64,000 nucleotides of DNA from Harmothoe impar (taxonomy: Eukaryota > Annelida > Polychaeta > Phyllodocida > Polynoidae): assembly GCA_947462335.1 (NCBI GenBank), contig OX381710.1:30743004-30807003 (forward strand), in the 5' to 3' direction. Below, piece after piece: positions 50,200 to 63,473 of the stretch. A program made the position numbers and the translations under genes. The notes under the pieces are model-generated. The model did not search any database. It was not told the origin of the DNA and was given only the letters and a program-made list of their open reading frames with translations. Every line of letters begins with the position of its first letter. The stretch's first letter is position 1.

Positions 50200-53086
50200 T
50201 CGCTTCAAACCGAAATAGCCAAAGAGTATACCGCCCAATCATTTGTGTCCATTGGATCCGCCTTTATCATATATGTGACGCAACAGGGCAAAACGTACCA
50301 TTACGGGGATTTAGTGTCATGAAAAGCCACTAGATGGACACCACCCATGCAACAATATGGCATTATCCTACTGACTTATCGTGGAACTTTAAGTAACTTC
50401 TCCTTTCCAAATTCTAACAATCCTAACCCCAAAATATTCATCAAGAGCTCTTCTCTGCAACAAATATGAATCTGTATCTGTGTTAAGCACTGACAGTGCT
50501 AGTGCTACAGGGTGGGAACTAAGACTTTTCTCCATAATACTTCATCTAATTCTTTAATCAGATTCTTAGAAAGCTGTTAGTCTAGTCAAAATTAGATAAT
50601 CACACCAATACACGTTAATATTTGTTGGCAAGAGAAGGTCATAGCGATCTTTTTGAGATCACAATTGTCAAAATTGGACAAGGAGAAGTTACTATAAGTT
50701 ATGTGATAAGTCACTAGGCTAAAGGTATGTTACTGCACTTGTGGCCATCTAGTGGCTGTTTATGACACTAAATCCCGGTAATTGTACGTTTTCCCCTGTT
50801 GTGTCACATATAGTCATGGCTCTCATATATGAGGCCAAAGGTGTCAGAGAGTTATGGACAACAGTGTCAGATTTTTGCTGGTGCTGCTTATCCCCAATTA
50901 TTCAATGGTACTTGGTGCACCATATATATTTTTTCAAATTGTTTATTCATAACATCCATATTAGCACAATATCTTATTCTCCAAGCATAAGAAACGTGTA
51001 TGGTATGCTTAAATCACATACAGGGCCTCCCCTGTATCCCCAAGGGATGCTTTGTAATGGGCTATTGTTAATGTCCTATATAAACATAGCGTTTTAGTAT
51101 ACTTAAATGGGGTCCAACATTCGCCTTCTACGTTCCTATTCTGTGGGGTGAACTAGTCAGAGGTAGGCTTCCGCCCAAAGATAACGCAAGGGGTAGTGAG
51201 ATCCAGCTTTATTTGATGTTGTGGATGTTATAGTATATACATAGAGCACTTTCACAGGTTATATTATAATCACAGCCTTCCCTCCATATATATAGAGATG
51301 TGACTATACATGGGTAGCCAGAATTATTGGCGTGTCGCCGTGTCGATTTTTAGCTAAGGTGCCGTGTCGCCGTGTCGATTTTTATCCTATACATTCTGGC
51401 CTATAATTTCATGTCCGTCGATTTTTAAACCCCCCGTGTCGCACGTGTCGATTTTAACAACCCCCCGTGTCGCCATGTCGCACGTGTCGATTTTTACCCA
51501 TGTATAGTCACAGAGATATGTACCTCGTTATTGTCAGTTAGCTCCAGGGCTTGCATTGATAATTATACGCGACGGCCTTAGTCAAGGCAAGGTATACATA
51601 TAAATATCCAGCAGGATTCCTTTGGGGAATCCGGAATGTGTAAGTCTCCGTTCATTCAACTAATAAATACCTTCAACCCAATCTCAGTTAAGCCATTATG
51701 TGTCCCTGTCATACTCATCAACATGCCCCGAGGCCGATCTTATACGCTTCTCTATGATACCGGATAGTATGATATCTGTTCTACGAGAACACAGGTGCAA
51801 TCTATTGGTTACTCTCCGGTCACCACTATGGATCCGGGATATACACATACAATCAGTTTCCAATTCATCAGGTCGGCTAGTTTAAATAATTGGCTTTCCA
51901 ACTCCATGCTGATAAAGCCGGTATACTGTATCACTAACTCCATGGTTCTCTCCGGAATACAGGACTATACATATAGCACATGAATCAAATATCCAATATA
52001 CAATTCCGGTGGCAGTGTTGTTACGTAATATCTCCAACTGAAATGTTACACCTTAATGTTCAAATTCCGGTGATCCATATACTCCAATGTTTAAATCACA
52101 GGAAACCACTGTTAGTCAATGTTAAACCGATGTTAAACCTTTAGAACCACACACATACTCCTCAGGAGTTACACAGTGCCATCTGGTCTTCTCGATCGTA
52201 CTCCCCAAACGCTCACTGATAACTGACTGCGCATTCCCTTCCCCCCCGGCTTATACTCTGTTTCTTTTACTCTTTATTTCAGCTTCCCGTGGATCAATCT
52301 CTAGACCGCCTCCCTTCATGACCACGCCCAGCACATATTGATTGCCCGTCAGTGTCATCTCTCATCCTTTATTGATCAACAATTAGGCGGCCCTACTTGA
52401 GACCATCCCGATGCAATGAGTCAGGGACCGGCAACGACCACCCTCATTAGGCAGGGCCCAGCCATGACCATCCTCACCAGGCAGAGCCCTGCCACGGCCA
52501 TGCTGTGTTCGCGGCCCGGTCTTCAGCTTTCGTCGCCGTCTACCCCCCATGCTGCTCTCATGGCCCTGGTTACCAGCCTCCATTACCACCTACCCCCCAT
52601 GCTGTTCTCGGAGGCCCTGGCCGTGACTGCCATGCTCACATGGATCCATGTCCCGACGCACAGCCCCATCTGCCTGCACTACTCACTCCCATTGCTGGGG
52701 CCGCGTTCTCTACTCCCCGTTAGCCTTCTTGGTTCTAGCCTATCTCCTGACCTGGATTCATCCCGCCGTTATCTTTCCTACCAGCTGCTCTAGCCCGGAT
52801 CCTATTTTATTTGCTGCTTTCCTGTTCGGGTTCTAGGCCCTGACCACGAGCCGAATATATTCAATCCAAATAACTTTGACTCTTATTATGACCAAGTCTA
52901 CCGTTATAGGACCTTATGACATTATCTATATATACTTTATATTCGTTATTTACTGCGTGGCCCGCGTACTGGATTTGCCCGATTTGCATGTGACCTAATG
53001 TATGCGACGACATTCTTTTCTTTTATTATATTAGTCTCACTGAACTGCATCTTAATGTGTACTACTTCCCCCCATTTATTCAATGT
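50200..53086. other. Spacer with one MITE and a GC-rich imperfect tandem stretch
   Basis: No gene recognised. 51299-51512 is a MITE. About 52420-52640 contains imperfect ~30-bp repeats of GGCAGGGCCCAGCCATGACCA type, more GC-rich than its surroundings. The frames open there look like by-products of this repetition. Confidence 0.5.
51299..51512. mobile_element. 214-bp MITE with TGTGACTATACATGGGTA ends and TGTCGATTTTT repeats
   Basis: The 18-bp terminal inverted repeats (51299-51316 and 51495-51512) are perfect. GAGA on both sides may be a 4-bp target duplication. The interior contains at least six GTGTCG(A)TTTTT units interspersed with CCGTGTCGC, an unusual composition. Confidence 0.75.
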
Positions 53087-54130
53087 ATATCTACTATACC
53101 CATACATATTCATGCATATATATATACAGTTTCGCCCATTCCCATATGTTATATTATACGTTATTTATCAATCAATAAATGTGTCCTCCAAACATTTTTG
53201 CTCTTCTTTAGTTTTCCACTATAACCCAGTAAGACACCATCATGCTTGAGCATCCCCCAGTCCACCAGGGGATTGTAAGTGTGTCTGGACCAATCAAGAC
53301 AGGTCACTTTAATGAAAATTAATTGAATTCAATTTTTTTTTCAGATTATCTTCTCTTGCCATTTTTTCTTTGAAGTTTGAAGCCTTTTCTTTGGCTTGGT
53401 GAAATGAATTTCTGAAACCTACACTCCCAAATTGGCTTAAAAATTATTTCATCAAATCTTACTCAAAAATGCTTCAGCAACGTTTTCATCCTATTGACCC
53501 CAAAATAGCCACAAACGGTCATGCCCCATTTCCCTAAAACGACCGCAAACTGGCCATCTCCTACACAGAACCTAAACTACGGTGACAGGTAGAACCCAAT
53601 CAGCCCCAAAACCAGTGACATATGGGGTACCCCAGGCTTCCGTCTTTGGCCTGTCACTCTTTATTTTCTTCATAAACAAGGTGGTGCATTCAGTAAAGTA
53701 CTCTAAAATAACACTATATGCGGACGATACAGGGATCTATAGCACAAATTCGAACCCAGACCAAGCACTAGACCAACTTCAACTATAGATCTACATTCTC
53801 TCATGAGGGCTTGCACGGCACAGGGGTTTACAATAAACAAGGGGACAACCAAGTTTGTTTGGTATGGCACCTCGAGACAGCTGTCTAAATGCCCAAAGGA
53901 AACACCACTGATACATGGTAGGCAACTGCAACTATAGTAAAGAGCTACACGTACTTAGGGCTGTGTCTCACCAGATTGATCCATTTTCTTTCGATTCCGT
54001 CATAGATTTCACCTAGTCATAGATCGCACCCGGTCATGGACTTTCAACTTCGAAATGCTTAGAGAATGTTTTAAAGCCACTTATTCAATTGTGATTCCAG
54101 ACTGTCATAAGCCAAGGACAGGGTAATCAT
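53087..54130 (+). repeat. 1,044-bp tandem duplication, copy 1 (contains an RT remnant)
   Basis: 53087-54130 appears identical to 54133-55176 on reading; only AC lies between. Each copy has a small RT remnant (53582-53788 here) with YGVPQ and LYADDTGIY but not the rest of the enzyme, so it is a dead LINE fragment. Either a very recent duplication or an assembly artefact. Confidence 0.9.
53582..53788 (+). pseudogene. RT fragment in duplication copy 1
   Basis: A 68-residue open stretch with VTYGVPQASVFG (degenerate PQGS box) and KITLYADDTGIYS. Stops follow immediately, and no endonuclease or fingers region is upstream. Confidence 0.8.
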
Positions 54131-54132
54131 AC

Positions 54133-55176
54133 ATATCTACTATACCCATACATATTCATGCATATATATATACAGTTTCGCCCATTCCCATATGTTATAT
54201 TATACGTTATTTATCAATCAATAAATGTGTCCTCCAAACATTTTTGCTCTTCTTTAGTTTTCCACTATAACCCAGTAAGACACCATCATGCTTGAGCATC
54301 CCCCAGTCCACCAGGGGATTGTAAGTGTGTCTGGACCAATCAAGACAGGTCACTTTAATGAAAATTAATTGAATTCAATTTTTTTTTCAGATTATCTTCT
54401 CTTGCCATTTTTTCTTTGAAGTTTGAAGCCTTTTCTTTGGCTTGGTGAAATGAATTTCTGAAACCTACACTCCCAAATTGGCTTAAAAATTATTTCATCA
54501 AATCTTACTCAAAAATGCTTCAGCAACGTTTTCATCCTATTGACCCCAAAATAGCCACAAACGGTCATGCCCCATTTCCCTAAAACGACCGCAAACTGGC
54601 CATCTCCTACACAGAACCTAAACTACGGTGACAGGTAGAACCCAATCAGCCCCAAAACCAGTGACATATGGGGTACCCCAGGCTTCCGTCTTTGGCCTGT
54701 CACTCTTTATTTTCTTCATAAACAAGGTGGTGCATTCAGTAAAGTACTCTAAAATAACACTATATGCGGACGATACAGGGATCTATAGCACAAATTCGAA
54801 CCCAGACCAAGCACTAGACCAACTTCAACTATAGATCTACATTCTCTCATGAGGGCTTGCACGGCACAGGGGTTTACAATAAACAAGGGGACAACCAAGT
54901 TTGTTTGGTATGGCACCTCGAGACAGCTGTCTAAATGCCCAAAGGAAACACCACTGATACATGGTAGGCAACTGCAACTATAGTAAAGAGCTACACGTAC
55001 TTAGGGCTGTGTCTCACCAGATTGATCCATTTTCTTTCGATTCCGTCATAGATTTCACCTAGTCATAGATCGCACCCGGTCATGGACTTTCAACTTCGAA
55101 ATGCTTAGAGAATGTTTTAAAGCCACTTATTCAATTGTGATTCCAGACTGTCATAAGCCAAGGACAGGGTAATCAT
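54133..55176 (+). repeat. 1,044-bp tandem duplication, copy 2
   Basis: Same sequence as copy 1 at a fixed offset of 1,046. Homology ends at 55176, where copy 2 continues TGTCCAAGG while copy 1 is followed by AC and the next unit. Confidence 0.9.
54628..54834 (+). pseudogene. RT fragment in duplication copy 2
   Basis: Same 68 residues as the fragment at 53582-53788, with no difference seen. Confidence 0.8.
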
Positions 55177-58100
55177 TGTCCAAGGCGTCAGCCGAGTATA
55201 ATTACTATTGTCCAAGGCTATAACACTTATGTAGCTTATCACACATGTATCCATATCTGACTTACACTTATATGTCACATATATATGTCATATAACTCTA
55301 TCACTTTACCAGCTGCTATTAAGTATTAAAACTGGAACTCCACTACGCGGTTTTCCCATTGAATCATTGAGCCATTCTCACAAAAGCGGTTATAACAGCT
55401 GCGCTTAGCAATTTACACAAATTGTCGCAGATCAAAGGATAATATTGATTAGTTAATGCAATCCCACAATGAAAACTCGTGATAAATAAGAAGCTTGATT
55501 TACATCGTTTATTAAATCAGTACAACGTTGACTATAGCTACTGTGTAAAGAAACAACAGTTTGCAGTATATCTACCCCTATAATTGGTCCCGTTTATCAC
55601 TTAAGCACCTCATTAATAGAACATTCATGATTGTGACCTCTCATCTCTATTAATACGGAGGACATCCCTAACTATAACATTATTTAACAATGACACTTCC
55701 ACAGTATTTTATCATTGAGCGCTGCCATTTCACAACTATACATATTGAGTGTGCTCAAACTGCTTGTAACTGCAGTAGTATTGCCTTTAATACTTGTACA
55801 TATATGACATCTGGTATTGGTCCCCACACATTGTCAATAGACAGTTCCAGCTAGAATAGCAATACATTGCATCAACAGAGTATCTTAGTCGGCATAATTG
55901 GTCCCTTCTTTCCGTAACAATATGTCATGTTCAATGACAGAGTACTGCCCATTTAATCTCATTTCTATTATATGCGGTTTTATAAGTATACATTGATGTT
56001 GCAGACTGCTTATCAGTACTGCACTAACAATTCAGGATTGGTCCCTTAATAGCAACAAGATAAACTGTGTTAGATCACAAGAAAGGCAGATAACACATCA
56101 TGTCTTATGCAATTGCCATTCTAAAACGGCCCAACGTGTCAGCTTGTAATATTATCTATAGCTATATCATAATTACCTAACTATATATGCCTAGACATGA
56201 TCCAATACCTTACATTTACTACTCTATCTGGATCACTGGTCAACAGATGAACAACACAAATAATACATTCCTAATAGAGTAATGTGCATGAATTTAGATG
56301 AATTAGATATTGAAAGACCATACTAACAATCAATCTCTCTGCCATTGGTCCCATCTGTACTGTATATTATAGGGAGTAGACATGTATGATGTATCCCTAT
56401 TTGATGACTGGTACATGGCTGGTACTTCCATTGATACACCCCTTATTGGTTTACTACTGATTGTGTGTATCTCTATGACTAGCATTTTCTCATTGGTAAT
56501 ACGATTATATCTCTCTCTACAATAGTCATTCTCAAGCCAGGCACATTGCCTTCTTATGAAATCAAATGCCATTAGTAATACATGACTATGGCATATTAGT
56601 GACTGGTGACAGCTGGCATGAGATTTGCACGGCTGGATACGGATACTTGTGACTGCAAATCCTTTATGACCTTATGGGTACATAACAATTACACATGCGT
56701 TAATAGTATCCTTTGCATCATGATTCCGATGATTATCTTTGTTTGACATAACCACATGCACTGTCTCGCTATAAGTGTTGAGCCTCTTCCCTTTTAGGTT
56801 GTCTACCTATTTTATGGCATATAATTATTATTTAAACATATGACACTTCAAAATCTGCAGATTAAGTCACGCTTGTGCTTGTACCACACATTTCACCATT
56901 CATGTAGAACTATAATTATCCTTAGACTATAGGACAAATGTGGCGTGTGTTCATGGATAACTAACCTATCCATCTCCCCCCCCCCCACACACACGGTATA
57001 CATCACAGTCAACAATATTTTTGGTCAATCTACAATTGTAGATAGACATATAGAATAACGTCAGACATATTATATCTATGAATTCCAGTGTGTCTGAATC
57101 TGAACGTCCATTCCTGGATATATTATGTGACATTATATGAAATACCATGTAGTAGAATATAATGTGACAGCAATCGCGTACGATTTACTATGAACAAAAA
57201 GAGCAATTGGGACAGAAGATGCGATGATACCTCTAATAATACTGGACAAAAGCAGACTCACAGTGTTAGCCTACGATTTCATAATTATGGAAACAATTAA
57301 GAAAGAAAAACACTGGAATATAGTTATCAACTTCGTGGGTAAGTTTATGATAAACCCCCAGTAACTATTGAGCCAGTACACTTTTGGTAATCTCTTTCGG
57401 CATAGGATTGGTCCCTGTAACCGTACTCTTAGTTACTTCCAAGAATAACCTAATAGTTGGTCTCAAATAACGGCCTCAAAATAACAATCTTATAGGCACA
57501 TGAGACACGTGTTAACACAGCAGGTGGTGTGTATAGATACATGCCTATATGAGGGCTAGTGCAGTAAGACTATCACATTGACATGACATTGTATATTATC
57601 ACTGATAGATACATGCACAATCTATATCTCACAAGGACAATAAAGGCAGTTGTGCAACCCTTTCTAAAGAATGCTATAACGGTAACATGTATACACTGTT
57701 TGATTGCTGTCGCAATATTTGGTCCCATAGTTATACATAACATACCAATCATAATAGAGGCCTATGAACAGTTCTATCCTATCAATATCATGAGATTATG
57801 TTGGAATTATTCTATTATTACACACAGATTTTAATTCTCAAAGGGCATACACATGGTATGTCGGTGTACACTATATTGCCTCGCATTGAATGAGATCAAG
57901 GTTGATGTTGTACTACGTTTATCCTCTTTTCCTCATCTAATTATCAACATATTACTCTGACTCTGACTTTGAGGCTAGCACAATAATCTCGGTACATTTG
58001 GATTGCAGGTGTGTTCAGACGTCCATGATGAGTCTACAGTCGAATGAGCTACCATCTAACGTTCAATTTAGTGATGTGTGTACCTATAGCATGTAATATC

Positions 58101-58305
58101 AAATTCTTGTAAATCCACATACCCCGGCACATACCCCGGCACATGTACCAACCATAATACATAATGTATTGTATCAACCTACACATATCTGATTATTACG
58201 TTCGGAGAATCACTTTCTAATGCAGTAGAACAATGACAATTCCCTAGTCATTTTTGAAGCCCAAGCTCTGGTCTAGTCATTGTTGGAGCATTATGGCCCT
58301 AAGGC
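55177..58305. other. Gene-free AT-rich region with recurrent ATTGGTCCC
   Basis: No convincing ORF, intron-exon pattern or RNA gene was found. The nine-base word ATTGGTCCC occurs at 55583, 55816, 55897, 56037, 56344 and 57407, with TTTGGTCCC at 57718. Two occurrences share the preceding TCGGCATA. This may be a decayed tandem or dispersed repeat. The 3' UTR of the minus-strand dehydrogenase must lie at the right end. Confidence 0.5.
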
Positions 58306-61300
58306 TTAGATACAACCTTCCCTTGGTTCTATCAGGATCTCGTTGACTGCTGTGAACGGCGGCTGGGTAACTGCATACACCACGGCGCGTCCAATATCTC
58401 CTGGTTCCAGTATAGTTGTCGATTCACTCCCATCGTACATATCCTTAGCCTGTAGGGTATATTAATATCATCATTAAGGTTATATGATTATCAGTATGAT
58501 CATAGGGACTATCAACTGGTAACTAGCATAGGCGCCGCAGTCATGTGATAAGGTCAAGTTATCAAATTAAAATGGCTATCTCGCATGGTCCTCAGAGCCA
58601 AATGGATAAGGACGCAGAAACTGCAGGTTTTAGTTATCAGAAAAATAGTCTGCCCTGCTTATTCCAGGCGAGGCACTGGGGGTACATTGAGGTGTATGGA
58701 GGGCGAGAGGGGTCACAAGAAGGAGATAAATGTGTGCAGATGTCGCGTCGGGTGTGAATCTGGTGTCTGACTCAAAGGTGGTAGAAATGTACCATATTGA
58801 CATAATATCATAGATATTTAATCGTAAGGGCTGGTATATTTTATGTTAGGTTGTGTGTTGCTGTATATAAGTCTGGTTCTTCTCAAAAGAGTCATACAAA
58901 CTATACATAATTAACATTGTATGTAGGCAATATTGTAGGCAGACAATATATTTTGTCTGTACCGGGCTGCCATATTGTCTTCCACAGGTTCCACTATTGC
59001 TTTACGACCGTTAATACTAAAGGTTGACATTGCTGGTGTTGAAGGGGGATATATGATAAACCATACAGATTCTTGAGACGATGACTGACCTATTTCATCA
59101 AGGTTAGGTGGAACTCACCAAAACATTAGGTCATATACATATACATCACGATGAAATAAGGCAATGAATTAGCGGCCATAAAAGGCTCCTTTCCCCAAAA
59201 CACCCCTTACTGTAACACTCAAAACAGTTCTACGTTCGATCGTTTCACATAGTATTGGATATTATTTACCGACTCAGGATGCTGTTTCTCCACAAATATG
59301 TGGAGGTCCGCAAATTTGCGGAGGTCCGTAAATACACTTTCCATATATTTTTGGAGGTCCGCAAATACATATGGGAATCGTTTTTTAGTACTTAAGCATA
59401 CAAATACGGACCTCCATATATATTTGCGGACATCCATAAATATTTGCGTAGCTCTATAAATATATGGACAGTGTATTTATGGACGTCCGCAAATTTGCGG
59501 AGGTCCGGAATTTGTGGAGAAACAGCATCCAGGGCATTGATATATAGTTGAATGGGTACATGTAAAGCTACATTGACATCATAGCTACTTAGCTCTAGGA
59601 AAGGCTACGTCCAAAAATACAAACGAGACAAGCCTCGCTTTTTACAGCGCGGCCAAGAAGCAATACAAAGACATCACTGCTGGACACAAGGAGGCAATAG
59701 GTAGCAGCGGCGGCAAACACACACGCACACACATGGATGCAAAATGGTTGGGTGGGGGGAATACTAAACAGGACTGAAAAGTGTGGTAAAGGGACAAAGT
59801 GGGTCTGTGGCAGTGTGGGACGCAATGTCAGGACAAAACTGGACAGGTACAAATGGGATGGGTAGGAAAAATGGCAGGACAGAACCGGGTAGGTACAAAG
59901 GGGATGGGTAAGAAGGAATGGTAGGACAGAACCGGACAGGTACAAAGGGGATGGGTAGGAAGGAATGGCAGGACAGAACCGGGCAGGTACAAAGGGGATG
60001 GGTAGGAAGGAATGGTAGGACAGAGCCAGGTAACCACAAAGTGGCAGGACAGAACTGGATGGGCACAAAGTGGGATGGTGGAGGGAAAGTCAGGACAAAA
60101 CCGATAGGCATAATGTGAATGGGTGACAGGGAATGGCAGAACAGAACAGCATAAGCACAATATGGGTGGGTGGGTGGGTGGGGAAAAATGACAGGACAAA
60201 ACTGGGAAGTAACAATATTACTTCAGTTGCACTGACATCTGTACGCTTCGTTGAACAAAAAAAACTTGTTTGTGACAAAAAATCATCATTGATTGTCGCA
60301 AATAAACAAATGAAAAAAATCACAAAAAACAACAACAAAAAAACAACAAAAAAAACACGTCAGCAGCGTCACGTGAGCGAGGCGTATGAACAGCACCCAG
60401 TCGTCAATCCCATGACTAACCATCTAGTCCTCGCTAATATTTGTATTTTACATCGATTTGACCTGGCAATTTGCAATACTTAACTAAAACTGTACACAAT
60501 TTGTTCTTATCGATTACAGATTTTGTCACCTCTAATTCTCCAAGGAATTTCTTTCCTTTGAGCTGCATCTGCAGGCTCTTTATGGCTTGAACCTGCATAA
60601 TAATTCCCAAACAAAAAGATAAACAAAAATAGCACAGTAATAGCTAAATAACCGATTAGCATATCCCGAACTATATAGATCTAGGTTGACATCTTGGACA
60701 CCTAAAATGCTTTAACATTAAACAGCTTAGAACAGCTTAAGGAATGAATACCGATGGTGTTAAAATCAATTGAATGTTCCGTATGAAGCAGCAACGTTGT
60801 TATCAAAAAGGTCTAGTATACGCATGTTGAAACACCTTTGTGATTCTATGGATGAAAATAACGGGAGACTAAATCCAAATAGGATGACACTCAGTCCATT
60901 TCAAGGTAGCAGGTGATACTTTGGCTGAAAAAATGTAGAGAATCATAATTAATTAACCATGATTAACTCTACAAATCGGTGAATAATGAGGAGAGTGAAT
61001 CAGCTCACCTCACTGTCCTTATTGTGGCTGAGTAGCTCGGTCCGCACGTCCCCGGGCTGGATACACGTCACCTTGATACCCAACTTGGCCACCTCGTGAC
61101 GCAGACCTTGGGACATGCCCTCCACGAAGAACTTGGTCCCTGAGTAGACAGCTAATCCTGCGAAGCCCTGAATGAAATAAGGCATGCACTTTACTTAAAG
61201 GACGTCCCGATCATTATACTGCATCAGCCATGAGAGAAAAATGCGGGTGGGTACCCAGATGCTAGCTAATCGCGAAAATCAAAACTTCTATAAAATACCC

Positions 61301-63473
61301 CAATGATCACTAAATTGATATATCCTTACATGGACTACGGCACCCATAAAACACATGTGCATGCATCAGTAAATATAATTAACTAAATGTATAATCTCAC
61401 CCTTCTTCCAGCATCAGAGGACATGTTTACGATGTGTCCTTTCTTCCGCTGTATCATACCGTCCAGAACAGCTCCAATGCAGTTCAGCACTCCCTACAGA
61501 AGAAACGCACATGGTACTGTATTTGGCAATTAATTTCAGCCATATCTCCAAAACTAGAATTGTATTTGCCGACCAGTACGTTTTTTTTGCGTTTTGCGTT
61601 TTTTAATTGGCTGAGTATTAATCAAGTACATGGTAGAAGTTCTCATAAATTTCTAATCATGTTGCATAAAAGTTACATGACAATAAACACTGAACTACTA
61701 AGTATCCATGCCATGGAAAGAAAAATATTTAGATATATATGTAAGTATCAGTGCAGTTGGCCATAATGGAGGTGGGGTACACACTTCTTTCCCAAACGAT
61801 ATTGAGATGGCATATCTAGTTTACCTTGCAGTTGAGGTCGACCTGTTGGTGCCAGTCATCCTCCTTCAGATTCTTCATCATGGTGTAGTACATGAGTCCG
61901 GCGTTGTTAACAAGGATGTCCACTGGACCCAGCGTGTACTCTGTATGTTTCACCAGCTCCCCAACCTGTCAGAGACATAGGTAATTGATTATAGTTATAT
62001 TATAACTCCCATACTGTGAAAAAAGCACATAATATTAACGCAATTGGTAATCAGTATTATGTTGGGTCCATTGCAATACTACCTTGCAGCTTATTTGTAC
62101 ATGAAAATAGTCATATCCCATCGTGGAAGCTATACAATAATGTCTAGCCTAAGTAATAAATCCTACAACCCTTCAAATAGACCTTCTGCAAGCAATACCC
62201 TGTATCTATGATTACTTCGGTTACTTGTAAGGTCAGCCTATAGACAGACTATAGAAGACCACTACAATTATACCCTATAGTATGAGATCCCGATGAGATC
62301 TTTTTTAAGTGAGTAACGTCGCTTACGCTGGTCCTGTCAGTGACGTCGGTCTTGACGGCTATGGCAATACCGCCCTCATTCTCTATCTTCTCCTTGATGT
62401 CCTTAAGCTTCTCCTCTCTGCGGGCCGCCATTGCTACCCGTGCCCCAGCACGAGCTAAGTGCATGGCCACGGCAGCACCTATACCACTGGAGGCCCCAGT
62501 CACAATAGCCACTTGACCAACCAGTGGGAGATCCACTGAAAGATAGGAATTATAGCAACTAATTAAAAAGTGAAACACCCTTGGCTAGATTCTCAAGTAT
62601 TTCTTAATGGTAGAAGGAGACAGCATCAATAATATATCATCTAGATATAATAATTGGGAAACCTTCATTTAACTTCAACCTGTAAAATTTCCAGAATTAA
62701 CCATTTGATATGAAATTAATTATTATGTACATGTTCTTGAAGTGACTGGAACTAAGATATCCTCGAAACTTATAATTCTAGTATTGTCTGGTGGCATAGA
62801 ACCGTACTTTTTGCCAGGAATTACAAAGTCAATTCTTTTATAGATTGAATTGTCCAAGCTGTGACAGCAGCCCTTTCAAGAACCTACGGACAACTGTAAC
62901 ACAACCTGCTTTCAGCAGGCGCACAATGCAATACAGCCCTAGAGCTGGTGGATAGCAGTCCCACAACCTGCAGCCAGGAATCCCACATACAACAGTCCCA
63001 CAACCTGCAGCCAGGAATCCCACATACAGCAGCCCCACAATCCCACATACAGCAGCCTCACAACCTGCAGTCAGGACTCCCACTTCCAGCAGCCCCACAA
63101 CCTGCAGCCAGGAATCCCACATACAGCAGCCTCACAACCTGCAGTCAGGAATCCCACATACAGCAGCCCCACAACATGCAGCCAGGAATCCCACATACAG
63201 CAGCCTCAGAACCTGCAGTCAGGAACCCCACATATAGCAGCCCCACAACCTGCAACCAGGAATCTCACATATATATTGCAGCCTCGCAACCTGCAGCCAG
63301 GAATCCTACAGCTAGTCCCACAGGCCGTGTGCAGCCCTAGAACCTATATGCATATAGGCCTAGTCCATATACTACACAATAAATAGAACCTGATAAGTCC
63401 ATATACATGAATCCACAATAATTGCTTATAGGCTACCTTTTGAAGTTTCCATCTTTGCTGTGCTTTCTGCCAT
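58306..63473 (-). CDS. Short-chain dehydrogenase/reductase (classical SDR)
   Basis: Minus-strand exons 63473-63437, 62535-62327, 61965-61825, 61493-61401, 61167-61009, 60592-60530 and 58449-58306 join in phase to give 281 residues. The cofactor-binding TGASSGIG is at 25-32, and AARREEKL after the second strand suggests NADP(H). NNAG is at 102-105. The catalytic set is N133 (or nearby), S154/S155, Y168 and K172 (YSGTK). [10 protein letters not shown] is the usual segment after the active site. The C-terminus ends [11 protein letters not shown]. It resembles the broad YdfG-like or 'uncharacterised oxidoreductase' SDRs of animals. Substrate cannot be told from sequence. There is no signal peptide or membrane segment, so it is probably cytosolic. 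Introns 1 and 6 contain minisatellites and a MITE. Confidence 0.93.
59277..59530. mobile_element. 254-bp palindromic MITE built from TCCGCAAATTTGCGGA motifs
   Basis: Perfect 21-bp terminal inverted repeats start GGATGCTGTTTCTCCACAAA (59277-59297 and 59510-59530). The interior repeats GGAGGTCCGCAAATTTGCGGAGGTCC-like palindromes and GGACCTCC in both orientations, so it can fold in many ways. It lies in the last intron of the SDR gene. Confidence 0.85.
59825..60210. repeat. Minisatellite, 46-47 bp unit
   Basis: GGTACAAA recurs at 59846, 59892, 59939 and 59986, with GGATGGGTAGGAAGGAATGG between. Later units are more diverged (GGCACAAAGTGGGATGG). Frames open on both strands are by-products. Confidence 0.88.
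62950..63320. repeat. Minisatellite, ~36-bp unit, SDR intron 1
   Basis: About ten units of CCACAACCTGCAGCCAGGAA followed by TCCCACATACAGCAGC. Variants include AGTCAGGACTCC and ATATATATTGCAGCC. Entirely within the intron between 62536 and 63436. Confidence 0.9.

Noticed and set aside
52383..52836. Gene in the GC-rich stretch near 52.5 kb.
   Set aside because: Overlapping frames come from imperfect ~30-bp repetition; no recognisable domain or splice pattern.
57583..57834. 83-residue ORF with hydrophobic stretches.
   Set aside because: Isolated, no motif or supporting splice sites, and within chance expectation for AT-rich sequence.
59595..60338. Overlapping Cys/Pro-rich ORFs on the minus strand.
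   Set aside because: They follow the 46-47 bp minisatellite, have no homology I recognise, and lie in an SDR intron.
62838..63340. Repetitive ORFs on both strands, or a CRISPR-like array.
   Set aside because: The ~36-bp units are adjacent with no unique spacers, in an animal intron: a minisatellite.
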